This document shows positions 1 through 8,684 of a stretch of 64,000 nt of DNA, in pieces (within the stretch, counting starts at the first letter, position 1; each line of letters starts with the position of its first letter). Under the pieces are notes generated by a model. It was not told the DNA's origin, made no database searches, and saw only the letters and a program-made list of their open reading frames with translations. Both the position numbers and the translations under genes were made by a program. Source of the stretch: Flavobacterium johnsoniae UW101 (GTDB taxonomy: Bacteria > Bacteroidota > Bacteroidia > Flavobacteriales > Flavobacteriaceae); contig NC_009441.1 in assembly GCF_000016645.1 (NCBI RefSeq), positions 5,642,001 to 5,706,000 on the forward strand, given 5' to 3'.

Positions 1-102
1 ACTGTCGAAACACACCGAAAAAACATTATGAAAAAGCTCAACATAAAAAATACTATCGGACTTGTAAAATATGCTTTAAAAAACAATTTAATTAACGAGT
101 AA
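1..102 (+). CDS. LuxR/NarL-type response regulator, C-terminal end (partial)
   Basis: Only the last 33 codons are inside the window; the gene enters from the left and stops with TAA at 100-102. The residues TVETHRKNIMKKL followed by a helix ending in KNNLINE match the recognition helix and final helix of the LuxR/NarL DNA-binding domain, where the TVxxHR motif is characteristic. A histidine kinase of the matching type begins five bases after the stop, so this is most likely the response regulator of a two-component pair. The receiver domain cannot be seen. Confidence 0.8.
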   Translation, partial: TVETHRKNIMKKLNIKNTIGLVKYALKNNLINE

Positions 103-107
103 TTCAA

Positions 108-1058
108 TTGAGAAACATTCAAAATCAAATAAAATCTATGTCTTTTATTAGAGTTTTCATATTAGTATTTTTCTTTGTTCCAATTGAAAATAAAGCTTTT
201 AGCCAGGATACTATTTCTTCTGAAAAGTCAAAAACGACAATTTCTGAAAGTTCAAATAAAACCAACGTTTTCAAACAAATCAAACTGGAACAATTACGAA
301 ATAAAAAAGTCGTAAGCTTATCTATTGTTCTTATTATTATATTGTTTTTTCTTTTCTATTTTGTGTATCAAAACAACCGATTAAAACAAAAGATAAAGCG
401 AAAAGACACCAAGCAGAAAATCCTCTTAAATGTAATAAATGCCGGAATTGACAGTCAGGAAACTGAACAAAAAAAAATTGCTTCTTTTTTACATGATAAT
501 ATAAATTCGCTTTTATCTTCGGCCGGACTGCATTTAAATGTTTTTACAACAAAAACCAATATTCAGTCTGAAGAAATTCAAAAAGCAAAAGCCATTCTGG
601 CACAAGCTCATGATCTTTTACGAGATATATCACATGACCTTGTTCCTACCCTATTGGTTCGTTTTGGCTTAATTTATGCTTTAGAAGATTTATGCGAAAG
701 GAATTCTAATTCGAGTATTGAGTTTGCATTTTCAAGCTCAGTTGCGTCAGAAATCAGATATTCTGAAAAATTCGAAACGAAGCTTTATTTTATTGTTTCA
801 GAATTGGTGAGTAATATAATTAATCACAGTGAAGCGAAGAAAGCTCAAATTTCACTGCATGAAAATAAGAATCAGTTAATTATTATTATTCACGACAACG
901 GAAAAGGTTTTGATTCTGAAAAACTCAACGAAATTGAAGGTTTTGGTTTAAACCGAATCAGGGTTAGAATAAAAAAATTAAAAGGATCATTTTCTATTAT
1001 ATCGCGGGCAAATGAAAACACAGGAACTTCTATAAAAATAAAAGTTCCCATTTCGTAA
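108..1058 (+). CDS. Sensor histidine kinase, HisKA_3/NarX-like type
   Basis: Membrane kinase expected to phosphorylate the LuxR-type regulator just upstream. Counting from the TTG at 108, there is an N-terminal hydrophobic signal or anchor (about 11-33), a short extracytoplasmic stretch, a membrane segment at about 68-88, then a HisKA_3 dimerisation helix with phosphoacceptor H129 in ASFLHDNINSLL. The C-terminal ATPase has an N-box (SELVSNIINH), DNGKGF and GFGLNRI. The TTG lies 5 bases after the upstream stop, but the ATG at 138 opens directly into the hydrophobic segment and is an equally good start. The sensor part is too short to hold a known ligand domain. Confidence 0.88.
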   Translation: MRNIQNQIKSMSFIRVFILVFFFVPIENKAFSQDTISSEKSKTTISESSNKTNVFKQIKLEQLRNKKVVSLSIVLIIILFFLFYFVYQNNRLKQKIKRKDTKQKILLNVINAGIDSQETEQKKIASFLHDNINSLLSSAGLHLNVFTTKTNIQSEEIQKAKAILAQAHDLLRDISHDLVPTLLVRFGLIYALEDLCERNSNSSIEFAFSSSVASEIRYSEKFETKLYFIVSELVSNIINHSEAKKAQISLHENKNQLIIIIHDNGKGFDSEKLNEIEGFGLNRIRVRIKKLKGSFSIISRANENTGTSIKIKVPIS

Positions 1059-1061
1059 TTT

Positions 1062-1556
1062 TTATTTTTTACCAATTTCTATAATTTCCAGATCTTTTAT
1101 TTTATCATCGTCTATTACAAAACGAAGCATAGTACGCATTTGATGAAATCCGCTTTTTCCTGCTGCACCTGGATTCATGTGCAATAGGTTATTTTTTTTA
1201 TCAAACATCACTTTTAAAATATGCGAATGTCCGCAAATAAATAATTTAGGCGGATTTGAAGCCATTTCATCTCTAATCGCAGGATTGTATTTTCCGGGAT
1301 AACCGCCAATGTGCGTAATCCAAACCGATACATTTTCGCACATAAATCTATTATTAAGCGGAAATTCTAATCTTGCTTTTGCATCATCAATATTTCCATA
1401 CACACAACGAAGCGGTTTCAGCTTTTTGATAGTATCTGTAACATGCAAATCTCCAATATCACCCGCATGCCAGACTTCATCGGCCTGAGCGACATATTTT
1501 AAAATGGTATCATCAATATGAGAGTGTGTATCTGAAAGGAGAAGGATTTTTTTCAA
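1062..1556 (-). CDS. YfcE-like metallophosphoesterase
   Basis: Calcineurin-like phosphodiesterase of about 164 residues, the usual size for the YfcE/MJ0936 group. All metal-binding blocks are present in order: SDTH near the N terminus, HAGDIGD, YGNID, ITHIGG and CGHSH, followed by MNPGAAG. Homologues begin with a short MKKILLLSDTH-like leader, so the TTG at 1556-1554 is preferred. An upstream TTG at 1598 would add 14 residues translated from a word-like intergenic repeat. The gene converges on the histidine kinase with 3 bases between stops. The physiological substrate is unknown; the family hydrolyses phosphodiesters in vitro. Confidence 0.88.
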   Translation of the reverse strand: MKKILLLSDTHSHIDDTILKYVAQADEVWHAGDIGDLHVTDTIKKLKPLRCVYGNIDDAKARLEFPLNNRFMCENVSVWITHIGGYPGKYNPAIRDEMASNPPKLFICGHSHILKVMFDKKNNLLHMNPGAAGKSGFHQMRTMLRFVIDDDKIKDLEIIEIGKK

Positions 1557-1565
1557 TTTTTTATT

Positions 1566-1602
1566 AAGGTGCAAAGGTTCATAGATGCAAAGGTACAAAG
1601 GT
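1566..1602. repeat. Word-like repeat, CAAAGGT family
   Basis: Four imperfect copies of an 8-12 base word (AAGGTGCAAAGGTTC, GATGCAAAGGTACAAAGG) lie just upstream of the phosphodiesterase start. The same words occur in reverse complement at 1726-1809 on the other side of the spacer. Confidence 0.75.
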
Positions 1603-1725
1603 TTTTCCTGTATAAAAACATTAATAACTATGTGTAAATTCTGTCTTTATTTACTTATTAGACATTATGTGCCTGCTTTGAATCTCTACAAATGAGACGT
1701 TTTTACAACATCCCTAAAAAGAAAA

Positions 1726-1809
1726 CTTTGAACCTCTGTCCCTTTGAACCTTTGAACCTCAAAAAGAAAAAATCTTTGTACCTTTGCACCTCAAAACCTC
1801 TGTACCTCA
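1726..1809. repeat. Word-like repeat, CCTTTGAA family
   Basis: Imperfect tandem words such as CCTTTGAA, CTTTGTACC, CTTTGCACC and CTGTACCTC fill the spacer up to 3 bases before the truA start codon. They are the complement of the words at 1566-1602. The frame stays open through the repeat, which gives truA a spurious N-terminal extension. Confidence 0.75.
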
Positions 1810-1811
1810 CA

Positions 1812-2546
1812 ATGAGATATTTTATTCATTTTGCTTATAACGGAACTCATTATCATGGCTGGCAGTTTCAGCCAAATGCTTCTTCAGTTCAGGAAACTTT
1901 AAATAAAGCGCTTTCGGTTTTATTAAATTCAACCATAAATGTTATGGGCGCCGGAAGAACAGATACTGGGGTGCATGCCGAGGAAATGTACGGACATTTT
2001 GATTTAGAAAAATCTATTGATATTCCGGTTTTGGTTCATAAACTCAATTCGTATTTACCAAAAGATATTGCGGTTTACAACCTGATTCCGGTACATGATG
2101 ATGCGCATTGTAGATTTGACGCAACAAAAAGAACATACGAATATCATATCAATACAGTTAAAAATCCGTTTTTAGAAGAATTGAGCTGGTACGTGACTCA
2201 AAAGCTCGATGTTGAGTTAATGAATGAGGCTGCAAAGATATTATTGAAGCATACCGATTTTCAGTGTTTCTCAAAAGTAAATACAGATGTTAATACTTTT
2301 GACTGCACGATTTTTGAGGCCTATTGGAAACAGGAAAATAACAAACTGGTTTTTACAATTTCGGCAAACCGTTTTTTACGAAACATGGTTCGGGCAATTG
2401 TGGGAACTTTAATTAATATAGGATTACACAAAATCACGCTGGCAGATTTTGAAAATATTATTGCCAGCAAAAACAGAGAAAAAGCCGGATTTTCGGTTCC
2501 GGCGCATGGTTTGTATTTAACCAAAATTTATTACGATTATTTATAA
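1812..2546 (+). CDS. truA: tRNA pseudouridine(38-40) synthase TruA
   Basis: Modifies uridines 38-40 in the anticodon arm of tRNAs. The protein is 244 residues from the ATG at 1812, close to the family norm. The catalytic aspartate is D51 in GAGRTDTGVHA. Other conserved blocks are FAYNGTHYHGWQFQ at the N terminus, KRTYEYHI, and SANRFLRNMVRAIVGTL near the C terminus. The frame is open 120 bases further upstream, but that part is repeat-derived (Lys, Leu, Pro rich), so the ATG directly before RYFIHFAYNG is taken as the start. Confidence 0.96.
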   Translation: MRYFIHFAYNGTHYHGWQFQPNASSVQETLNKALSVLLNSTINVMGAGRTDTGVHAEEMYGHFDLEKSIDIPVLVHKLNSYLPKDIAVYNLIPVHDDAHCRFDATKRTYEYHINTVKNPFLEELSWYVTQKLDVELMNEAAKILLKHTDFQCFSKVNTDVNTFDCTIFEAYWKQENNKLVFTISANRFLRNMVRAIVGTLINIGLHKITLADFENIIASKNREKAGFSVPAHGLYLTKIYYDYL

Positions 2547-2632
2547 GCTTTAAGCTTTAGGCAATAGGCTTCAGGCTTATTTCTTACTGTTTACTGCTAA
2601 TAGCTTACAGCCTAAAGCCTAAAGCTTAAAGC
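2547..2632. repeat. Inverted repeat with AAGCTTTA words between truA and the ABC exporter
   Basis: A perfect 16-bp inverted repeat (2547-2562 against 2617-2632, GCTTTAAGCTTTAGGC type) encloses a 54-base loop that holds further degenerate copies of the same word. It starts one base after the truA stop and ends 9 bases before the ABC exporter ATG. It has no uridine tract, so a simple terminator is unlikely. Confidence 0.8.
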
Positions 2633-2641
2633 ATCAAAAAA

Positions 2642-4396
2642 ATGAAAGCAAAAGCATTTGATACCGGTTTATTTAAACGGATTTTAAAATATACGAAACC
2701 TTATAAATGGCGTTACTACGGCGTTATTATTTTTGCGGTTTCGCTCTCTATTTTTGCAGCTCTGCGACCTTATTTATTAAAACAAACGGTCGACGGCTAT
2801 ATCAAAACGCACGACAAGACTGGTTTACTGTTATACATTATTTTAATGGGATCGGTTTTGCTTATGGAGGTTTTCTCTCAGTTCTATTTTGTGTATTGGG
2901 CTAACTGGCTTGGACAGGATATTGTAAAAGATATTCGCAACAAACTTTTCAAACACATTTTAAGTTTTAGAATGAAATATTTTGATTTGGTTCCGGTTGG
3001 GCAGCTGGTTACCAGATCTGTTTCTGATATTGAATCTATAGCCCGTATTTTCAGTCAGGGATTGTTTATGATTATAAGTGATTTGATGAAAATGCTGGTG
3101 GTTTTGATTTTTATGTTTTATATGAACTGGAAACTTACCTGGATTGTGGTTGTTGCAATGCCTATTCTGGTTTATATTACCCGAATTTTCCAACGTAAAA
3201 TGCAGGTGGCTTTTGAGGAAGTACGTACACAGATTGCCAACATGAATTCGTTTGTTCAGGAACGTGTAACGGGAATGAAAATCGTACAGCTTTTTAACCG
3301 CGAAAAAATCGAAGCCGAAAATTTCAGAGTCATTAACGACAAACACAGAGTTGCGTGGATTAAAACCATTCTATACAACTCGATCTTCTTCCCTATTGCC
3401 GATATTATTTCGTCGATTACCTTAGGTTTAGTTGTAGTTTTTGGAGGATTCAAAATTTTGAACGGTGATAATTTTACAACATTCGGAGATTTGTTTTCTT
3501 ATACGATGTTTATCGGTATGCTTTTTAATCCGTTAAGACAGATTGCTGATAAATTTAACGAGATGCAGTTAGGAATGATTGCAGCCAATCGTGTTTTTGA
3601 TATCATCCATACTCAGGATCATATTCAGGATACAGGAACAATTGAAGCTCCGGTTTTTAACGGAAGTATCGATTTTAAACAAGTCCGTTTTAGTTATATT
3701 CCCGAAGAAGAAGTTATAAAAGGCATCGATTTATCTGTAAATGCCGGACAAACTGTTGCAATTGTAGGTTCGACCGGAGCAGGAAAATCAACTATTATTA
3801 ATCTGCTGAATCGTTTTTATGAAATTAACAGCGGTACGATTTGTATTGATGGAGAAAATATTGAGAATTACACTTTGGCTTCACTTCGAAAACAAATCGC
3901 TGTGGTTTTACAAGATGTATTTTTGTTTGCCGATACGATTTACAATAATATTACACTTCATAACCCTGAAATTACACGCGAAAAGGTTTTAGATGCTGCA
4001 AAGAAAATTGGTGTTCACGACTTTATTATGAGTCTTCCAGATAATTATGATTTTGATGTTAAGGAACGAGGCGTTATGCTTTCGTCTGGTCAAAGACAAT
4101 TAATTGCTTTTTTACGTTCGTATGTGAGCAACCCAAGTATTTTGATTCTAGATGAAGCAACTTCGTCTATTGATACCTATTCTGAAGAATTGATTCAGCG
4201 TGCAACGGAAACGATTACAAAAGGAAGAACTTCGATTATTATTGCACACCGTTTAGCAACAATTGTAAATGCTGATAAAATTGTGGTAATGGACAAAGGT
4301 TTGATTGTGGAACAAGGAACTCATCAGGAATTATTAATGAAAACTGATGGATATTATAAAAACTTATACGATTCTCAATTCTCGGTTGCGAATTAA
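2642..4396 (+). CDS. ABC exporter, MsbA/MDR-like half-transporter
   Basis: ATP-driven exporter of 584 residues with membrane domain and ATPase in one chain, likely acting as a homodimer. The first 320 residues hold about six membrane segments of the type I exporter fold. The ATPase has Walker A GSTGAGKST at about 376, a Q-loop in VVLQDVF, a signature that reads LSSGQRQL (SSGQ rather than SGGQ), Walker B ILILDEATSSID, and the switch histidine in IIAHRLAT. The substrate cannot be read from the sequence; lipid, peptide or drug export are all possible. A single second half-transporter is not adjacent. Confidence 0.92.
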   Translation: MKAKAFDTGLFKRILKYTKPYKWRYYGVIIFAVSLSIFAALRPYLLKQTVDGYIKTHDKTGLLLYIILMGSVLLMEVFSQFYFVYWANWLGQDIVKDIRNKLFKHILSFRMKYFDLVPVGQLVTRSVSDIESIARIFSQGLFMIISDLMKMLVVLIFMFYMNWKLTWIVVVAMPILVYITRIFQRKMQVAFEEVRTQIANMNSFVQERVTGMKIVQLFNREKIEAENFRVINDKHRVAWIKTILYNSIFFPIADIISSITLGLVVVFGGFKILNGDNFTTFGDLFSYTMFIGMLFNPLRQIADKFNEMQLGMIAANRVFDIIHTQDHIQDTGTIEAPVFNGSIDFKQVRFSYIPEEEVIKGIDLSVNAGQTVAIVGSTGAGKSTIINLLNRFYEINSGTICIDGENIENYTLASLRKQIAVVLQDVFLFADTIYNNITLHNPEITREKVLDAAKKIGVHDFIMSLPDNYDFDVKERGVMLSSGQRQLIAFLRSYVSNPSILILDEATSSIDTYSEELIQRATETITKGRTSIIIAHRLATIVNADKIVVMDKGLIVEQGTHQELLMKTDGYYKNLYDSQFSVAN

Positions 4397-4411
4397 ATTA
4401 CTGGTACTTCT

Positions 4412-5983
4412 TTGAAATTTAGATTAAAAAAAATAACATCCCGACGTGCATTTTTAATTTATGTAGCCGTCTCTATTCTTATTACTGTTTCTTCTGTATA
4501 TATATTGAGTAATTTGATTACTGATCTTACCGAAAAAGCAAATGAAGAAGCAGCACAGCGTAACTTTATTAAAAAGCAGGAATTTTTGTCGCAGGAATTC
4601 TCAAAATTTCTGGAACAGGAAAACAGAATAAAGCACGTTTTAAAAATAAGTAAACCAGAAGAACTGGCTTCTAACTTACATGTTTTGTCTTCGGTTCAAA
4701 ACACCAATTTATTGGTAGCCGATAATTGGTTTCAAATAAATGATAATAAAATTCAGTTTGGAACTGATTCTATTTCGGGTGACCTAAAAAAAGATGCAGA
4801 AGATTTTATCCAAAAAAATAAAGATCAGGATCACATAAGTGTTATTATTCCGCAGGGAGAAGAATGGGTTTGGAGAATTTATTTTAAACTTACTTCAAAA
4901 AACACAGTTGTTCGTTATGGCTACGATATCAACTTAAAAAAACTTGTTGATTATTTTTCCAGTATAGATATTAAATCGACTAACAATTATGCTTTTATAT
5001 TTGATAAGTCAGGAAGATGTATTTATCATCCTGAATTGAATTTTATAGGAAAAAATATTTATGAGGTTTCTTCTACCCGTGCAATTGATACCATATTTCC
5101 AAAAAAGCAGGATTATGTAAAAAGAGTTACCATGTCTGAATATTTAGGACTGGATGTTATTCGATTTACAAAAAAATTAGACCTTAGAAACACACATTGG
5201 TTTATATGTGTCAATTTTCCAAAAAATGTCAGCGACGAAAATGTAGCGTTGATTAATAAATATTCGACCTGGATATATTCGATTACAACGGTAATGCTTC
5301 TGCTGATTTTCTATTTATTCTCGTATGCCAACAGACGTGCTTACAAAGAGAAAGGAATTGCCATTAAAGAAAAAAACAGGCTTTTGGTTGAGAATGAAAA
5401 AATCATCAAAGAAAAAGCACTTATTCAGCTGCAGCATTTAAAAGAACAGATTAATCCGCACTTTTTATTCAATTCGCTCAACTCTCTTTACATGTTAGTT
5501 GGAAGCGATGTAAAAACGGCACAAAAATTCACACTGAACTTATCCCGTATTTACCGTTATTTAATTGATCCGCCTGAAAAAAATATTGTACCGCTTAAGG
5601 ATGAATTATTATTTATCGAAAAATATATCTTTTTACAGCAGACTCGTTTCAAGGAAGAATTATTCTTTTCTATTAAAATTGAAGATCAGGAAGCTCTCGA
5701 AAAGTTTATTCCGTATCTGGGATTTCAGGTAGTAGTCGAGAATGCTATTAAGCACAATATGGCGACACAGGAAAATCCGTTAACGACAGAAATTCTAATT
5801 CAAAAAGATCAGGTCATAATCACTAATAATCTTCAAAAAAAGACTCACAGCGAGCCTGGCACAAATTTTGGCTTAAAATACTTGTTAAGTATCTATAACT
5901 TCTACTCCAGAACCAATTTAACAACTTCAGAAAATGACGGCAAATTCGTATGTATTCTGCCATTAATATCCATTCACTCCTAA
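4412..5983 (+). CDS. LytS/YpdA-type sensor histidine kinase
   Basis: Sensor kinase of the His_kinase (PF06580) type. A first membrane segment (about 13-33), an extracytoplasmic domain of about 250 residues that looks like a Cache-type sensor, a second membrane segment (about 288-308), a short coiled region, and the kinase core with H350 in INPHFLFNSLNSLY. The ATPase has VVENAIKHN and a degenerate G-box. Start is TTG at 4412, 15 bases after the exporter stop. These kinases partner with LytTR regulators; none is adjacent, and the nearest is at 14475-15239, beyond the metalloprotease-SusCD genes. That pairing is inference. Confidence 0.88.
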   Translation: MKFRLKKITSRRAFLIYVAVSILITVSSVYILSNLITDLTEKANEEAAQRNFIKKQEFLSQEFSKFLEQENRIKHVLKISKPEELASNLHVLSSVQNTNLLVADNWFQINDNKIQFGTDSISGDLKKDAEDFIQKNKDQDHISVIIPQGEEWVWRIYFKLTSKNTVVRYGYDINLKKLVDYFSSIDIKSTNNYAFIFDKSGRCIYHPELNFIGKNIYEVSSTRAIDTIFPKKQDYVKRVTMSEYLGLDVIRFTKKLDLRNTHWFICVNFPKNVSDENVALINKYSTWIYSITTVMLLLIFYLFSYANRRAYKEKGIAIKEKNRLLVENEKIIKEKALIQLQHLKEQINPHFLFNSLNSLYMLVGSDVKTAQKFTLNLSRIYRYLIDPPEKNIVPLKDELLFIEKYIFLQQTRFKEELFFSIKIEDQEALEKFIPYLGFQVVVENAIKHNMATQENPLTTEILIQKDQVIITNNLQKKTHSEPGTNFGLKYLLSIYNFYSRTNLTTSENDGKFVCILPLISIHS

Positions 5984-6001
5984 AAAAAAGCCATTCACTC
6001 C
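5970..6001 (+). promoter_or_regulatory. Direct repeats, candidate LytTR operator
   Basis: CCATTCACTCC occurs exactly at 5970-5980 and again at 5991-6001, a period of 21 bp, i.e. two helical turns. LytTR regulators such as YpdB and BtsR of E. coli bind two direct repeats of 8-10 bp with this period, and the YpdB half-site (GGCATTTCAT) resembles this word. The first copy overlaps the end of the kinase gene. A -7-like TAGTTTCG lies at 6032-6039, so the repeats would sit just upstream of the core promoter, as for an activator. Confidence 0.5.
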
Positions 6002-6068
6002 GTTTTGTTTTTTTTCTGAGCTAAAATCGAATAGTTTCGACGAAAATTAACTTAAACTTAACATCAAA

Positions 6069-8666
6069 ATGAAGGAAAAGGCATTCCTGCATAATGTAAA
6101 ATTATTCTGCTTACTAATTTTATTATTATTCATTCCTGTTACAGTTCTTGCCCAAAAGAAAAAGAAAAAAGAAACTGAGAGTGAAATTGTAAAAAAAGAT
6201 TCTACTGACGCCAAAAAAGGCAAAAAATATAGCGACCTTATAAAAAAAGGGACTGTTAAAAAAGGACTATTCAATATCATTCAGGTTAAAACCGATGTAT
6301 ATTTTGAAATTCAGGATAGTTTGTTTAAAAGAGAATTTCTAATTGTAAACAAATTATCTCAGGTTCCTTATGATCTTAACGAAGCTGGATTAAATAAAGG
6401 AATGAATTATGAAAATAAAGTTATTTCCTTTTATAAAGACACTATTGCAAAAAAAGTCTGGGTAAAGACCTATCAGCCTAAAGTTTCTTCTCCTAAAGAT
6501 GATGCCATCACAGCATCTGTAATTAATAATTTTGCCGAATCTATTATTGAAGTTTTTGATATCGAAACCAAAAACAACGATTCGAGCGCTGTTGTAATTA
6601 AAGTAAACAAGATTTTTGACGGAAAACAAAAAAGCTTTAATGATGTTATGGGCAACATTGGCTTAAACGGTTCTGTAAAATCTGATTTATCCTATATAGA
6701 AGGATTAAAATCTTTTCCTAAAAACATTGTTGTAAAATCACAAATGACAACTTCACTAAGCGATGGAGGTGCAACAGTACCCATTACGCTTGGTGTGACA
6801 ACTAATATTATTTTATTGGATAAAACTCCAATGAAACCTCGTTTTTCTGACAAACGAATTGGTTTTTTTACTGAAAAGCATTGGTACTTTGCCGATGCAC
6901 AGCAGGCAATGCTTGAAAAAGAATTGATTACCCGCTGGCGTTTAGAACCAAAGAAAGAAGATGAAGAACGTTATATGAAAGGTGAATTAGTAGAGCCGAA
7001 AAAACCAATCGTTTATTACATCGATCCATCGACTCCAAAACAATGGAGAAAAAACATCATTGATGGGGTACACGATTGGCAGGCAGCTTTTGAAAAAGCC
7101 GGATTTAAAAATGCCGTTATTGCAAAAGAACCTACTGAAGAAGATTTAGATTTTGACATTGATGATGTGCGTTATTCTGTTATTACGTATGCTGCATCGC
7201 CAAAATCAAACGCAATGGGACCATCTGTGGTTGATCCAAGAAGTGGTGAAATTATTGAGGCCGATATTATCTGGTGGCATAATGTAATGACTTCGCTTCA
7301 AAGCTGGATGCGTATTCAGACTGGACCAATTGACCCGAAAGCAAGAGGGAACAAATTCAGTGATGAACATATGGGAGAAGCAATTCGTTTTGTTTCGTCT
7401 CATGAAGTAGGACACACATTTGGTTTAAAACATAATATGGGCGCTTCTTTCGCTTATGATGTAGAATCTTTAAGATCTAAAGAATTCACAGCAAAAATGG
7501 GAGGCACTGCTCCTTCTATCATGGATTATGCCCGATACAATTATGTGGCACAGCCGGAAGACAATGTTACAGTTATTACTCCAAAAATTGGAGAATATGA
7601 TAAATATGCAATAGAATGGGGTTACAGATGGTATTCGCCTAACGAAAACGAAACAGCAAAACTAAACGCCTTACTTACAAAACATCAAAATGACCCCATT
7701 TATTTTTACGGTGAGCAGCAATCAGGCGTTGCGATTGATCCTCGCTCACAGTCTGAAGATTTAGGAAATGATGCTGTAAAAGCAAGTGAATACGGTTTAA
7801 AAAACTTAAAGCGTGTTGTAGACAATATTATAAACTGGACGTATGATAAAGATCAGTCTTACTACGAAACTGGTAAACTATATGTTGGAACTATCGGACA
7901 ATGGCAAACGTACAATGATCATGTATTAACCAATATTGGCGGTGTTTACTTAAACACTACAGTACACGGCGACAACAAACAAAGTTACGTTCCGGTTCCT
8001 GCAGCAATGCAGAAAAGAGCAGCCGATTATTTAATTAAAAATGTAATTACGATTCCACAGTGGTTGTTTTTCAATGACATTTTAGACAAAACAAATCCGC
8101 TGAAAGACTCTCCTCTTGGACCTTATGAGTACACACCATACACAATGGCAAGAGCATTACAGTACGAGATTATGTATAGTTTATTATTTGATGAACGTTT
8201 GCTTCGAATGACAGAAAATGAATTATACCAGCGAAATAAAACCAATGAGAAGGTTTTTACCGTAAATGATTTGTTTAAAAAATTACACCAAAGTGTATTT
8301 GCAGGAACTATCCAAAACAAATCACTTACTATTCTGGAGCGTATGACGCAAAAGAATTATGTAGATGTTTTAATTATTTCGACAAATAAATTATTTGAAA
8401 AAACAGATGCTAAAAAAACAATTCAACTTAAAGAAACATTACAAATGCCTCATTTATGTTCTGTAGATGATGAACATACGGCAAGAAACATTAATAACTA
8501 TTTTTTGAAAAGAGTTACAGAAGTAACCTCTGATAAAAAAGGAGAATTATCAAAAGTGCTTCAGTTATTAAAACTAAAAAAGAGCACCGGAGATCAATCG
8601 ACCCAAAACCATTACCTCGATTTAATACAACGAATCGAGAAAGCCCTGAATAATACAACCTTTTAA
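6069..8666 (+). CDS. Secreted zinc metalloprotease, DUF5117/DUF5118 type
   Basis: Large exported metalloprotease of 865 residues. A Sec signal peptide ends near VLA-Q (about residue 29), followed by a lysine-rich patch. The N-terminal half matches the DUF5118/DUF5117 architecture as I recall it. The catalytic site is H445-E-V-G-H449-TFGLK-H455, an exact HExxHxxGxxH metzincin motif, and SIMDY downstream serves as the Met-turn. It lies 18 bases before susC and probably shares its transcript. The context suggests it cuts proteins or peptides outside the cell or in the periplasm, with SusCD importing the products; that role is inference. Confidence 0.88.
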   Translation: MKEKAFLHNVKLFCLLILLLFIPVTVLAQKKKKKETESEIVKKDSTDAKKGKKYSDLIKKGTVKKGLFNIIQVKTDVYFEIQDSLFKREFLIVNKLSQVPYDLNEAGLNKGMNYENKVISFYKDTIAKKVWVKTYQPKVSSPKDDAITASVINNFAESIIEVFDIETKNNDSSAVVIKVNKIFDGKQKSFNDVMGNIGLNGSVKSDLSYIEGLKSFPKNIVVKSQMTTSLSDGGATVPITLGVTTNIILLDKTPMKPRFSDKRIGFFTEKHWYFADAQQAMLEKELITRWRLEPKKEDEERYMKGELVEPKKPIVYYIDPSTPKQWRKNIIDGVHDWQAAFEKAGFKNAVIAKEPTEEDLDFDIDDVRYSVITYAASPKSNAMGPSVVDPRSGEIIEADIIWWHNVMTSLQSWMRIQTGPIDPKARGNKFSDEHMGEAIRFVSSHEVGHTFGLKHNMGASFAYDVESLRSKEFTAKMGGTAPSIMDYARYNYVAQPEDNVTVITPKIGEYDKYAIEWGYRWYSPNENETAKLNALLTKHQNDPIYFYGEQQSGVAIDPRSQSEDLGNDAVKASEYGLKNLKRVVDNIINWTYDKDQSYYETGKLYVGTIGQWQTYNDHVLTNIGGVYLNTTVHGDNKQSYVPVPAAMQKRAADYLIKNVITIPQWLFFNDILDKTNPLKDSPLGPYEYTPYTMARALQYEIMYSLLFDERLLRMTENELYQRNKTNEKVFTVNDLFKKLHQSVFAGTIQNKSLTILERMTQKNYVDVLIISTNKLFEKTDAKKTIQLKETLQMPHLCSVDDEHTARNINNYFLKRVTEVTSDKKGELSKVLQLLKLKKSTGDQSTQNHYLDLIQRIEKALNNTTF

Positions 8667-8684
8667 TAATTACAAACCCAAAAC

